Source of the DNA: Isoetes taiwanensis
Taxonomy: Eukaryota > Streptophyta > Lycopodiopsida > Isoetales > Isoetaceae
DNA: 64,000 nt
Assembly (NCBI GenBank): GCA_021234155.1
Contig: JAJEKV010000013.1
Span: forward strand, 14,051,877 to 14,115,876
Direction of reading: 5' to 3'
Of this stretch, positions 12,071 through 30,863 are shown one piece after another; position 1 is the first letter of the stretch, and each line of letters opens with the position of its first letter. The notes under the pieces were generated by a model, which saw nothing but the letters and a program-made list of their open reading frames with translations, searched no databases and was not told the origin of the DNA. The position numbers were made by a program, and so were the translations under genes.

Positions 12071-13150
12071 CTACTTCTGTACACAGTTTGCTCCAACGCC
12101 AGATTTTCGTCCCCACTCCATTAAGATGCATCCCCATCTGGTGGACCCTGGGATGTGCTCGATCTCAACGTTAGCAAAATTCCTTGAGCAATCAAGTTGG
12201 GCAAGCAAACTACAAAGCTTTTTTTTGCTGTATGTGAATGTATGTACTGCTTGGAGAAAGAGGCATGCAAAAGTATGTAGACATCTGAGATGAAAAGAAT
12301 GACAACTTAAATGCCATGGCTCAGTTTTCTAATTTACTGCAGATAACACGAGGGGACAACTAACAAGCTTGCACTTCCAAGTTGCTCATCAGTCGTAACA
12401 AATAGGGTATTTTTGAGCTTTAATCAGGCAGGATGTTGCATGAGCAATTGGACAAGTGACGCTCCTCATAAATAATCACATTGGGCCTCGGTGGTTTTGG
12501 TATTTGGTCCATTAGCTTGTATTCAGGAATACATCGAACTCTATCTGCCCTTAACAAACAACAGATAAATCCCATAACACAATGCATGGGGTGAAACAGC
12601 TCAAATTTCAGATCATACATCTAAATCCCATTATTTCAAAGAATATAAACAAAAACGACGATTTTCGGCTCATCCATGATGCACTTTTTCTTTCTATTGA
12701 TATAACTTGATGCTGTGGTAGTGTCCCAGCTACTAACAGATCAGTGCTAAGTTAGAAAAATGGTGTAAGTGATAAACCCTGGCTCAAGGTTTCATGACCG
12801 CGCAATTAAAAACACAAAGAAAAGCCTAAATTATAAGCTGAAGCAGCTCAAATTGCTAAGAAATAAGCAAAGGAAGGTAGTCACAGTACTTGTTTCGGAT
12901 GACTAAGCTGAGCGCCCCTCGCCAGAAGCAGAAATTCAGCACGAGGGTATATGATAAGAAGTGAAGTAGTTTGCGTTACTAAAGGGGCTAAGACCGTAAG
13001 AGACATCCACGTCGTGTTATAATGGCATGCCTCTGAACAAAAAAAACAGAAGTCAATAAAAACCGTAGAGCCACACGCCCTAGCACTCTGCACGATCTCT
13101 TGGTGACGAAAGCAGAGCTCCTTTGCCAGCTATGGCATTCAACTTCGCCT

Positions 13151-13160
13151 TATATATAAA
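13151..13160 (+). promoter_or_regulatory. TATA box of peroxidase 1
   Basis: TATATATAAA lies 63-72 bases before the start codon at 13223, a normal plant spacing with a short 5' leader. An ATG at 13132 lies upstream of this box and out of frame, so I do not use it. Confidence 0.7.
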
Positions 13161-13222
13161 TCCTTCGCCACAGAACCAACCATTCAGCTGCCATTTTCTC
13201 GCCAGTTTTTCTCATCCCAGAT

Positions 13223-14527
13223 ATGGATCTGCTGCACATGCTCTTTCGTTTTTTGGCCTTCGTTTTGCTCCTCACTTGCCCTTCCTTGGCCCATCAACCA
13301 AACGATCCCCATAATATTTTCTATCCCCTTCAGCTCGATTACTACAAATATTCATGCCCCAATGCTGAGAAAATCATCCAACAAACTGTCACGAAAATTG
13401 TCTCTTCTGATAAGGGCTCTGCCCCTGAGCTTCTCAGGCTCCACTTTCATGACTGTTTTGTCAGGGTACTTCTTCTTTCGACGTTGGTTGATAGTATTTT
13501 GTTGTAAAATGTAATTAATGTAAGATTCACTTTGTGGGTTTTTTTCTTCCTTTCAAGGGCTGTGATGGATCCATTCTTCTCAACTCAAGTGCCAATATCA
13601 AGGTTGAGAGAGATTCTGGTCCAAACTTGAACCTCCAAGGCTTCGACCGCATTGATGAAATCAAGGCTAAGTTGGAGAAAGCATGTCCTGGAGTAGTTTC
13701 TTGTGCTGATATTCTTTCTCTAGCAGCAAGGGATGCTGTTGGTATTGTAAGTGTGTTGATGCCTTTGACATTATGGTGGTTAGCATTTTAACATAATAAA
13801 CAAAATCTTGACACAACCATCATCTTCTTCTTCTTTCTCTTTTGACATTATTTCGCAGCTTGGAGGACCTTCCTGGGTCGTTCCAACCGGAAGAAAAGAT
13901 GGGAGAATATCAAAGAAATCTGAGGCAGATGCACTCATTCCAACTCAAGACATGGATTTCTCAGCTCTACTATCCCTCTTCAAATCCCAAGGCCTAGACA
14001 AAACAGACCTTGTGGCCCTCTCAGGTCACTAGAGGCACAACCTCAAATCAAATATGAACAATGCAATTCAATTCAATTCAATTTGATCCATTATAATTTG
14101 CTAAAGATTGTTCTTTACAGGTGCTCACACAATTGGTGATGCTCATTGTAGCTCGATCGAAGATCGACTCTACAACTACAAGGCAACAGGAAAGATGGAC
14201 CCAGGATTGGACCCTATATATGGTGCCAAGTTGAGGAAGTTGTGCAAAAGAGGAGACATTACCACCAAGGTGTCTATGGATCCCTTCACGGAACTTAAAT
14301 TTGATAACAAGTTTTATACTGCAGTGGAGACAAGAAGGGGGCTCTTCCATAGTGATCAAGAATTGTTGACAGATCCCCAAGCCAAAGCAATGGTTGATGC
14401 AGATGCTAGTAGCCCTAAATTCCCTTTCTTTGACCAGTTTTCACACTCCATGACCAAGTTGAGCCTCCTTAAAGTGCTCACTAGTTCCAAAGGAGAAGTT
14501 AGGAAAGATTGCAAGTTTGTCAATTGA
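13223..14527 (+). CDS. Class III (secretory) peroxidase 1, four exons
   Basis: This is a haem peroxidase of the plant secretory pathway that oxidises phenolics with H2O2 in wall or vacuole (family knowledge). Exons are 13223-13465, 13558-13746, 13859-14024 and 14121-14527, giving 334 residues, typical for the family; all introns are GT-AG and the three junctions keep frame. Residues 1-25 look like a signal peptide. Visible family residues are distal Arg72 and His76 in RLHFHDCFV, proximal His202 in GAHTIG, and the eight disulfide cysteines ([30 protein letters not shown]). The TATA box is 63 bp upstream. It is the first of a tandem pair with the gene at 15524; exons 2 and 3 have identical lengths in both. 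No defect is seen, so it is likely functional. The substrate cannot be told. Confidence 0.95.
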
Positions 14528-14547
14528 AAATTTGACCACATTTTTTC

Positions 14548-14560
14548 AATAAAGAATAAA
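14548..14560 (+). terminator. Polyadenylation signals of peroxidase 1
   Basis: AATAAA at 14548-14553 and again at 14555-14560, about 20-30 bases after the stop codon. Confidence 0.55.
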
Positions 14561-15379
14561 TATAGAACTTTATATTGCCACAAAATAGGTTATTTCGTCT
14601 TGAGCCCCATGTTAAAGAAGTGTTGGAACATAAGATGCTCACTTGCATTAATTATATGGCCTAACTAGTTTTCATGTGGAAGACGATTGGGAAAGGGCTA
14701 TTTTAAAACGTACTATGACACCACTAACAAAAGACAATTATACAAATCATTGCACCTTGCAAATAAAACATTAGACCCCAAAAAATCCATGTTGAAGAAT
14801 TATCAAAGCAAGGGGTGTGAAGGTTTTATGGCATATCTTATTTTGATGTGCTTTGACCGTTCATATAAGAGGATTGGGAGGGGAAGTGGGCTAGGAAAAT
14901 ACATATGGCCTGCACAATGCTAGCTGAGCTCTTCATTTTCATTTTGTACCGCATGATAGGAGCAGGATGGTAATGCTAAGACATTGTCTATTAATTGCAT
15001 TATTGTAATATCTCATGTGAACCACAATTTTATGCCTCTTCTTGTATATATAGTTCGTTCGTTTAAATGCATGTCTCATATCAGTAGCATGTTGGTCAAT
15101 CATCTTCAAATATAATAAATCATGTCACATAAGGCTATAATTATCTTATCTGATAAGTTGCAGGTCCATTGCATAGCCCCAAACAATGCATTCTCATGAT
15201 TGGATTAAGGAAGTGATAGCAACATCTGCTTGTCTTGAATGGTAAGTCTATATGGATATATCCCAATATGAGATGGCATGAATGTTAATGCACTCTTCAC
15301 AATAGTTGAGTAGGAAGTTCAGGTTCCAACACCTAAAAGCTTCTATCAAGACAAGTATATTCCATGGAGGGTCTACAAT
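14561..15379. other. Intergenic spacer between the peroxidases
   Basis: No gene seen. This spacer of about 0.8 kb probably carries the promoter of peroxidase 2. Confidence 0.5.
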
Positions 15380-15412
15380 ATAAAAGTTGAGACTTGCTTG
15401 TCATATAAAAGT
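15380..15412 (+). promoter_or_regulatory. Two candidate TATA boxes of peroxidase 2
   Basis: TATAAAAG occurs at 15380-15387 and at 15405-15412, within a short imperfect direct repeat, 112-144 bases before the start codon at 15524. Either could position transcription. Confidence 0.5.
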
Positions 15413-15523
15413 TTGACGAATGCTAGGTATAGGCTTCTCCTTTGAGGAATCTTAGTATAATCCATGGTCACATTATCTTTGGCATAAATAACTATTAGTT
15501 TCATTTTGCAAGAGGAACTTACA

Positions 15524-22529
<7,006 letters not shown>

Positions 22530-22559
<30 letters not shown>

Positions 22560-22687
22560 GGGAAATTTATTGGATTGCCTAAGTAACTTGCCATGTAGAA
22601 ATTTAAACGTTCACAAGAATTGCAAGTTTCTCAACTAGGGGAAATTTATTGGATTGCCTAAGTAACTTGCCATGTAGAAATTTAAAC
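22530..22687 (+). repeat. 79-bp tandem duplication across the peroxidase 2 stop codon
   Basis: Units 22530-22608 and 22609-22687 differ at one position (TTCCTC against TTTCTC). The first copy holds the last codons and stop of peroxidase 2; the second is in the 3' untranslated region, so the protein is unchanged. Confidence 0.95.
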
Positions 22688-22749
22688 TTCATGACGCATT
22701 TCATTTTATTCTTTAATATTGTTTGTAATATTATCTTGGGGAAAAAACA

Positions 22750-22781
22750 AATAAACAAGATGGAGAATTTTCACGAATAAA
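22750..22781 (+). terminator. Candidate polyadenylation signals of peroxidase 2
   Basis: AATAAA at 22750-22755 and 22776-22781, about 190-220 bases after the stop codon. Confidence 0.4.
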
Positions 22782-22790
22782 AGCAATGAT

Positions 22791-22960
22791 GGAAGTTTCA
22801 ACAATTGCATTTAATATTAAAATTACACCTTATTATTTAATCCTGACAGTAATCTGTTTGTTGTACTCTTTTTTATTGGGTCCTATAGGCCAGTTGGTCA
22901 GTTGGTCTCTGTGGACGATAAAACTCCATTCAATTCAAATCAATCTTATGGATTGTCACC
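22791..22960. repeat. 170-bp direct repeat, copy 1
   Basis: Starts GGAAGTTTCAACAATTGC and ends GGATTGTCACC. It matches 23244-23413 with scattered substitutions, about nine in ten positions by eye. The two copies are separated by 283 bp. Confidence 0.85.
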
Positions 22961-23243
22961 CCTGCGAGGCTGCCCATTTACGGGCTGTAACAGATGAGCA
23001 GAGGTGGTTGAGCCCTTTAACCGACAGGACCACCAACTCTCACACGCCAGAGCTGGATTATCCCGCCCATACCTCCACCCACATCAAGATTATCATACCA
23101 AAGCAGGATTATCGGCACAGATTATCAGCAGCCACAACTGGAACCGAAGCAAATCCAAGAATTCTGAATTGGGCTGGAGTTTTCTTGTCACAGGATTGGG
23201 ACTAACGGTGGAGATGAACTGGATCACAAATCCTGCCGATTAA

Positions 23244-23413
23244 GGAAGTTTCAACAATTGCATTTAATGTTAAGTTTACACCTTTATATTTAATCCTGAT
23301 AGGAATCTGTTTGTTGTACTCTTTTTTATTGGGCCCCATTGGCCAGTTCGTCAATTGGTCTCTGTGGACAATAAAACTCCATTGAATTCAATTTAATCTT
23401 ATGGATTGCCACC
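23244..23413. repeat. 170-bp direct repeat, copy 2
   Basis: Second copy of the repeat at 22791. The paired arrangement could be a small terminal-repeat element, but the ends are not TG...CA and no target duplication is evident. Confidence 0.85.
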
Positions 23414-24365
23414 TAGTATAACACTGCATATATTGGAGTTAAGTTGTGATGGCTGCAATTCTATTTCATAGAAGGAGAACCTTGTAGTATCTTCGTGGAA
23501 TCTCTAATCTGATAGTTGCAATATTATCTTAATGGATACCCCCAAAATACTCAAGATGAATCTATTTACCTGATCTAAACTTTAGATGAAATAAAATTCG
23601 ACTTAACCTCTTACTAGTTATGGTGCCCGATGTTGTCGGGTGTAAATACAATTTTATTGTAGAAATCATATGAATAAAATGTGGGATTTAGAAACATACA
23701 TAGGGTTGTCAATCATGCTTCTTTTGCGTTATTGTCCAAGTTGGATGTTTATTCTATATGGTATATATGTGCATGGTTTATAGGTATTTATATTTATATT
23801 AATGTGTTGGATATGTGGCATATATGTACATGGTTGATAGTTGTTTATGTGTGTATTGTTGTTGTATTGGATAAATATGGAAATAACTGCTTGTTTTTAC
23901 ATGCTCGTGCGCACAGGAGCCTATGTCTTCTTCTAGAGAATTCAGGGGTTTGGAGATGTACATGTCATTTCCAGTTGTTGAAGTGTTGCCAAACATTTGC
24001 AACTATTGGAAGGTCAAACAATTGCAACTATTGAAAATTCAACTACTATTTTCTTCATGGCATTTGGTTCCATGCAATATAGTTAAAGATCCAATGTTTT
24101 CCATTGTATGAGGACACGTGGTTGCAATTTCGGCCATGGGTATCACGCTTTGAATTATTTTGAACAGTTGTGTGCCCAGTTTTGCTTCACAGGCCATTCC
24201 CCTAGCGTTAATTTCTGGCTAACTAGTACTAGCATGGAGCTTAGAGTTTACACAGCCCAGTTCAGCTAGCATAGACCTTTGAGTTACTAGCATAGAGCTT
24301 AGAGTTTATACAGATTCTGCACCCAGCTTGAACGCTGTCTGTTTGTTTGAGAATTTACAACATGC
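23414..24365. other. Intergenic, no gene seen
   Basis: Nothing recognisable on either strand. Confidence 0.45.
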
Positions 24366-25255
24366 TTGCAAGCCAAAGCCCCACTGCTCCAATATCTCAT
24401 GGCTAAGCATCGTCAACGCCGCCATAACTTCGCTGGTGTGGAGCTTTTGCGTGTCACATGGCTTGAACATTTCTCGCTTCCAGAATTTGATCTCATAAAC
24501 CAGCACGCCTCTCTTCAAGCACGGGTCCTTCCGCTCTTGCCCTCATCAGACCAGCATCTTCTTCTGGGCACCTTGCGGAACGCATCTCTTGCAGGCCCGA
24601 CGATTTCCTTGGACGGTAAGCTTTTGTTTCAGATACTGAATTTGCTCTACTCTGCCATCTTGTCATCTCCCACCTCTTGCCCAAAATTCTGCATTAATGC
24701 CCAAACCCAGACCCTGGAGAGCACATGCACTGATGACGGGATGCAAACAGAGACCTATGGGACTGCCGATGTGGAGATGACAAAAAAAGATCATGATGGA
24801 GCACAAGAGTAGGAGCAGGATCACAGTCGCAGGCAGGATAAGGACCCTGGGAACACGCAGGGAGCAGAATTCGCTCAGACGGCAGTGGACAGAAGCTTGA
24901 ATTTGCGCATTGTCGGTGTGCCAGAGACAAATCCTACCTTGGATGCGGAACAGGTAGCTAACTTCTTTACAGATGTTATGCATATTCAGAGGCCCGCCAT
25001 TGTTACAGCACGCAGGGTTGGGCTCAGAGGCCAGACCGTCCCTGCCACATCATCGTGCAGTTCAATAGCCCACAGGACAGGCTGTATGTCCTTCAGCATA
25101 GAAGTCATCTAAAGGACAGACAGTTCTCAGTTCAGGTGGATCTATCTCCGCTTCAGCTGACCAGACGCATCCAGGAGTTGTATAAGGTGCGAGAGGCTAG
25201 GCTACAACAAAAGTGGGCAGTGTACCAGGGAGGCACAACTATTATCCGAGATTAG
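24366..25255 (+). pseudogene. LINE (L1-type) ORF1-like remnant
   Basis: One frame runs from 24366 to about 25040 with a single TAG at 24810-24812, then continues in another frame to 25255. The core reads LRIVGVPE, a VxxFFxDVM stretch, TARRVG, then IIVQFNSPQDRLYVLQHR, LKDRQFSVQVDLSP and REARLQQKW. That order matches the RNA-binding plus C-terminal domain of L1 ORF1-type (Transposase_22) proteins. No endonuclease or reverse transcriptase follows, so this is a fragment. No poly(A) tail or target duplication was found. Confidence 0.55.
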
Positions 25256-27458
25256 TGGCCCCAGAACCCATGGTTTGGTTACCTTTAGATAAATTGCAAA
25301 ACTATAGAGAATCAAGCATTAGTACTATACTAATAATTGCCCAAAATAAAGCAAGGGAAACAAAGCCCTATTTCAAGGGTTGCGCAAGAAAGGCCAGATG
25401 TGGCATGGACTTTAGATGACCTAAAATCTGCATATAAAATCACATGTATTGTCACAAATATTCAAGATTCTAAAATAGATCACATGCTTCCAAATGAGCA
25501 TAAACTTGTATGATCTATTCTCAAGAGTATCACCCTAACTTCAAACCAGAGCAAATGCTGACGCATTTAATGAATTTGTAGTTGAGAAGCTCGACTATTT
25601 ACAGCTTGTAGGAGATGCATATCACGATGCCCTTAATTAGTTGCATATGGCTCAAGATCCATACGGAAGGGTGAAGTTTGGTGCATATCTGGCCCATTAT
25701 GTGCTTGACGACAAATATTGCACTTAAGAACTGCTTTAACTACAACTACATGTTTAGACCATATCCTAAACAGTTGTAGATGAGATATTGGCACTATTGA
25801 CTTGAACAATGCGACTGCAACAATGACTTTACAAAGTATGGAGAAAGGCTCACTAAACTTATCTATCTTTGCATTTATTCTTCTCCCCCCCCCTCCCTTT
25901 CTTCCCCCATGTGCAAACAAAAAAGATATACGAACTAAACATAGGAAAGAAATGCATAATATGGTATCCTATGGGAAAAATCCACCAGCAGCATACAACA
26001 AATAATGCTAGCACCTACAAAATACATTTCATCCAATACACATAGCAACGAAGATACAATTTATCCCACATAAACACAATACGAACAAATATAACGTCAG
26101 ATACAGTTGAAGTTTTCAAATTCATATCAGCCAAAAGGTAGATGAAGCTGGTTTGGAAACATATCTGGAAACTCTAAATGAATTCATAGTAGTGATTCGT
26201 GTTCAATATGGAATGCAACAACAGAAGCACATATATCAGATTATTCAACTGACTTTATATACAATAAAGCTTATTAGAAAAAATAGCATAGGCATGTTTC
26301 TCATGCCTTGTCAATGACAAGAGAAATGGTGTAACATGCTTCCGAACTATTTGCTCCACCTCCATAGGAAGCATCAACGAAACAACACTATAGCTTGGGC
26401 TCTTCTTGCATAGTTAGGGGTCAAACAACCTCGACCATGCATCCACATCTTAGCTTATTATCTTTAATGTAGATTTGCAAGAAGTAGAAATTAAGATATT
26501 AAAAATGCTATAATGAGAGCATGAATGCAAAGAGCATGACAATTTGAAATATCAGATCATGCAAGAAGAAGAAAATAAAAGAAAACATTAGAAGTAAAAA
26601 ATGCTAGAATGAGAGCATAGTTAATGAGTGCAAAGAGCGTGAACATACCAAAAACATGTAATTCGTCGATTAAGGAAGAAGCACCAAACTTGCATATCAT
26701 ATATCACAACTATAAAATCAATTTCTAAGCTGCAATAAAACTCCAATAATTTCTAATGCCAAATGCAATAGATTATTGCAAAATAAAGAATGCAGACGCA
26801 ATCTAGGTGTAATCTTCATTTGCTTGCTAACTAACAGAGAATTCTGTAAATTCCTATATAATCTACGTATCTAAAATGGTAGTTTGAAGAAAACAATATA
26901 ACCAAAGTAACGAATGGCACTTCATGCAACTGTTCAACCTCTACAGCTATGGTTTTCCAATAGAGATTGAATACACGAAACAACATGTGCTACATAAGAT
27001 CAAGTAGAGATGCAAAATGTGGTTTTGTACCTGGAATTTGCAAGAATCTTCTGGTACAAATCATCATAAATGAAGATGAAAACACATGGTTTGCAAGCAA
27101 GATGCAAATGATTCTTGCATAATCCCTACCAGACACTTGAACTTCTTTTGCCATGTTCCACAAAAGCCAAAAGCAAGTGTTCTCTGTCCATACCACAACA
27201 GAAGAAAAGAAATAGACGTAAGAAACCAAGGACTATTTCTGCCTAATGTAAAGGAATCCAGCATCCTAAAGCAAGCTGGATCATTTCAAAATGCCTTGTA
27301 TTTCAAAGGAAATTACAAAATTAAACAGCAGTGCAAGAAACACAAAAGCTTTAAGGTTTTTTCAAATTGATGCCCTTATTTTCAAGGGTCCTCATTTTTT
27401 TGCTCTTTTATGTTGAAGGGCAAATTTTTTTGTTGCCCTTATAAATAATGGCTCCTAA
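25256..27458. other. Intergenic, no gene seen
   Basis: AT-rich sequence with a C/T-rich run near 25880-25910 and a loosely repeated AATGAGAGCAT...GCAAAGAGC motif near 26510-26640. No coding evidence. Confidence 0.5.
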
Positions 27459-27496
27459 GAATAGAATAGAATAGAATAGAATAGAATAGAATAGAA
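27459..27496. repeat. (GAATA)n microsatellite
   Basis: About seven to eight uninterrupted copies of a five-base unit. Confidence 0.95.
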
Positions 27497-27621
27497 AATC
27501 CCCTTAATTGGAAGGGTTGGAGGAATATTTAAGGGTAGGCAACGTTGTAAAGTTGATCATTGGGGAAGAAGGATGTTGGCAGCTATCGCTAGATCTCAAG
27601 GTGTTGGCAGCTATCTCAAGA

Positions 27622-27748
27622 TGTTGGCAAGGAATGGATCTACCTTAGCTGCAGCTGTCAGTGCGACTCCTCACCGTTTCCACACGAAGCCCATGGTGAG
27701 GCGTCGCACTGACAGCTGCAGCTAAGGTAGATCCATTCCTTGCCAACA
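27622..27748. repeat. Near-perfect 54-bp inverted repeat with 19-nt loop
   Basis: 27622-27675 pairs with 27695-27748 with one mismatch (27668 against 27702), leaving a 19-base loop. The stem begins TGTTGGCAAGGAATGGATC. RNA from either strand would fold into a long precise hairpin, as in young MIRNA genes or other hairpin-siRNA loci. Just upstream, GTTGGCAGCTATC occurs twice. It ends three bases before a foldback element. Confidence 0.9.
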
Positions 27749-27753
27749 CCTTG

Positions 27754-28486
27754 ATGACATATTTAACAAAATTTGGACTTATTCAAATTTAATAAATATA
27801 TTTTTAGCTTTTATTAATTTTAATAATAATTTGTTCTGTTTATCTTTAGATAAAAAATATGATACTTACTAAAGTTTAAAGTTGCTTTCTAAACTAATGG
27901 TTCCATCTATTTAGAATTAAATTTTCATCTAAGATAGCCCTGTATAATTAAAATGCCATTTTTTTAAAATATTTAAAGAAAGTTTTACATTGAAATTAAT
28001 TAAATGATTACGTTTATGTTTGATTAAAATATTTTTATTTCATCAATAATAAATTATTTAATAGTCATTATTAAACCAATAACTTTATATCATTTAATTA
28101 ATTTCAACCTAAGACCTTCCTTAAAGTATTTTTAAAAGTGTAAAAGTTTGTAAATTGTGAAATTCTAATAATAGTTTTAAGTCAATCGCTAATCAAACCA
28201 TCAGATTTCATTTAATTATCATGATTGCTAAATCTTGAATCTGTTAAATCAATAAAAATTGAAATTTTTATATTCTTGAAATGTCTAATTCTAAATAGAT
28301 TCAAATAAAAATTAGTTTGAAAATCAAGTTTATTCTTTGATAACCATTATAGTTTTAATTTAAAGATAAACTTATAAAAATTATAGCAATCAAGAAGAAT
28401 CACACAATACACATATTCTTATAATGGCGTTCGTGAAGTGTTATCTATTAAATCTGAATAAGTCCAAATTTTGTTGAATATGTCAT
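27754..28486. mobile_element. 733-bp AT-rich foldback (MITE-like) element
   Basis: The ends ATGACATATT...AATATGTCAT are the outer part of inverted repeats of about 45 bp (27754-27799 against 28442-28486), containing ACAAAATTTGGACTTATTCA on the left and its complement on the right. Inverted similarity continues inward (e.g. TCTATTTAGAATTA and TTAATTAATTTCAA), so the whole element can fold on itself. TTG flanks both sides and may be a 3-bp target duplication. It is non-coding. The superfamily is uncertain; a 3-bp duplication would suggest Harbinger-like. Confidence 0.7.
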
Positions 28487-28489
28487 TTG

Positions 28490-29866
28490 ATGCAAAATTC
28501 AGGATTACTATTCTCTGTTGAGTCATGTGATTATGCAAGAGTTATAAGTCAAATATCACGTCAATCCAAAGACCCAAACATTTGGCCTGATTACTAATCA
28601 ATTCGCTGATCCTTTGATCCTTTACTCAAAATACAATGCATCTAAAGGTGTCCAGAATATCAAAATAAATGATCACCATTTTGAAGAGTTTTCAGAGTCA
28701 CTCACCTGTGTAATCTTGGTTGCAGAGATCTTTCAGAAAGCTAAGTAAGACTATTCAACCTTGTTATGTAAGATTATTCAGATGTTTGTAAACCATAAAC
28801 GACATATTAGCGCGTTCTGCCTTGGCGTCCAACAGTATGTTGCCATATGGCATTTTGGGCACACTTTCTTTTCCAGGAAATTCATAAATTCATCTATTAA
28901 CATTCCTTTTTTCTGTGACTTTTTTGCTGTGACCATCCGATTGGCAACACGTAGCACATAACAAATGCCTATCTGTTGTCCATGTCATAGGGAAGTTTCT
29001 TGCTGTGTCAACATACCTCCACACGACATTTGTGTAAGGAAACTGAAGGCACCGATGTTGTCTTGTAATAGCAGGCTATTCCGCCCTGCTGTGTCAACCT
29101 GCCTTCGGCCTTCGCGCTATTGCGCATCGACAGGTTTCCAAACTAGGAAAGTCTTGTAAGGAGGCATTCATATGAAGACATAATAAAGGCTCGTTTATTT
29201 GGATACAAACTTAAGATAGTTCCAACAACAAGGCATTACATTTTGGATATAGTGGTATTAAAAATTTGCAAAGCTCTTTGCCTTTGAGCCTAACCCTTAT
29301 GTTCTATGACTGTCTTTTAGAACTACAGACAGACCCACTATATAACCATGTTGAAATTAGAAATAGGAAAAATTCTTGACACCAGCAATGTGGGGAATTT
29401 CCTGGCTCATGTTAAGAGTTCATTGAAAAGCATCGATCAATGCTAGTTATTGATTGTATTGTTTTTGGGCCTGTTTTTATTTCAAACATACATGCTTTCC
29501 TTTTAGATTTCCAAAACAGAGGATTAGGAATTCCTTCAAAGTTGCTCATCAAGCTACTATATGTTCTTGTAACCCTCAACCTAAGATGCGTTTTTACTAC
29601 GAGATACCAAGGCATGCAAATGGCACAATGCAGCTAAAGCGCAACAGACCTATTCAATCTTGACTGTTTAGGATATTCAATGTGGCTGTTTGGGATGCCG
29701 CATAAACCGTGTCAAAACCCCCACAATATATAAACAATATCTGGCCGTGTGATAATAACCTATAGAGAGTTGCATCTACATCTTGTGCTGCGTCAAGGTT
29801 TAAAACATTGGATCCTCAAAACAGCTTGGAGTAGATGCAAATATATATTGCCCTGCAGGTTATCTC
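28490..29866. other. Intergenic, no gene seen
   Basis: No confident coding. C-terminal exons of the HEI10-like remnant could lie here on the minus strand but I could not recognise them. Confidence 0.4.
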
Positions 29867-30610
29867 GGGCCCATGTTTTCTTTGTAAACTGGAGCAATGG
29901 AACGTTGTTTGCCGTATCGTAATCACTTCTTAAAACTTCATACAATTCTTCTAGCTTCCTTTTCTGCCTGTAAGTAGGCAGTAAACATTGTCAATAAAAT
30001 TAAACTAACTTGTCCAAAAATAGAACAGTCTCACTCAATACTTCACCTTGACTTATCTGCATACTTCTCTTCCAATTCTGCTTTGTCTTTGACCAGACTT
30101 TCCTTCTCTTGTTCTAACATCTGAATCTTTTCTTTTTCATAGCTTTTTGATATGCTGTATCACTGCTCTATCTTTTGCATGTATTTGTTCTGCATCTCGG
30201 CATAATTTTGACGCAATTGGACTGCCTTGCTCACTGTGAATTGAGCCTCCACATCCTTTTGGCCTATCCAAAAGACTACACCCTTGAAGGCACTTTTCAT
30301 TACTGCTCGTAGTCAAGTACTTTTGCATTTATTAACATGTAACTAAAGCATTATAGGATTTTCTGAGGCTTAGTTAGGATACTGCAATGTGGGGGAACTC
30401 CTGCCATGATCATCTGAAATGTGTTATAATCAGATTTTGGAAAATCCCATATATCCTTATTTACATGCCTAGGATGTGCTTCATCAAACTTCTAGAGATG
30501 AAAAATGCCAAAGACATTCATATTCATCGCTTTTAAAGATTTGACCTGAAGAATACAGGAATTTAAAACAGGAACTTACATTGACCCACTCATCGTTGGG
30601 GTTCAATTAC
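29867..30610 (-). pseudogene. HEI10: HEI10/CCNB1IP1-like gene remnant
   Basis: HEI10 is a RING/coiled-coil SUMO or ubiquitin ligase that promotes meiotic class I crossovers. Minus-strand exons keep its order: NPNDEWVN with a GTAAGT donor (30606-30580); MIMAGVPP after a TTTCAG acceptor (30413 downward); a main exon (30302-30047) reading MKSAFKGVVFWIGQKDVEAQ, then LRQNYAEMQNKY, LEQEKESLVKDKAELEEKY; and an exon from 29967 reading RQKRKLEELYEVLRSDYDT. The last junction splices in frame. A TGA at 30160-30162 interrupts the main exon, the second exon has lost its frame, and I see no N-terminal RING exon. The introns are retained, so it is not a processed copy. It may be a broken ortholog or a piece captured by a transposon. 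Confidence 0.75.
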
Positions 30611-30810
30611 GCCTCTAAAAATCTCGCAAATCCTTTCCCTTCCAGAGTGCTTCGGCAAAAGCTTTACCAGTGGCTTAAATCTTAGCTTGCAAAGCCGATC
30701 TCAAAAGCTTGCTGCATGTTCTTTAGGACTAATCAATCTCTTATTTCTACAATATTTTAATTGTTGTATATTCTATTTTTCTCTCTGTGACGTGTTTAGT
30801 ACTGATGCAG

Positions 30811-30863
30811 CCGAGTTACCTGTACACCAAGTTCTCAATATGCCTGCTCTCTCACCTACAATG
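30811..30863 (+). pseudogene. Exon-like fragment of a pyruvate dehydrogenase E2 lipoyl domain
   Basis: After an acceptor-like GATGCAG, one exon-sized frame reads ELPVHQVLNMPALSPTM and is followed by GT. The MPALSPTM start of the lipoyl domain is highly characteristic of the E2 (dihydrolipoyl acetyltransferase) subunit. I cannot find the flanking exons, including the lysine that carries lipoate, so this is a fragment rather than a gene. Confidence 0.5.

Larger units (their letters stand above)
9461..13150. other. Intergenic region, no gene supported
   Basis: AT-rich sequence without a convincing gene on either strand. It contains the 62-bp tandem duplication and the diverged repeat units listed separately. 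A short minus-strand open frame at 12420-12620 has an acceptor-like sequence before it but no recognisable product. Confidence 0.5.

Noticed and set aside
13123..13314. ORF starting at 13123 as peroxidase 1 N terminus
   Set aside because: It is out of frame with exon 1 and lies across the TATA box.
14687..14923. Short ORF downstream of peroxidase 1
   Set aside because: No similarity, no splice or promoter context; AT-rich chance frame.
27459..27496. CRISPR-like or telomere-like array
   Set aside because: A simple five-base microsatellite without spacers or telomere unit.
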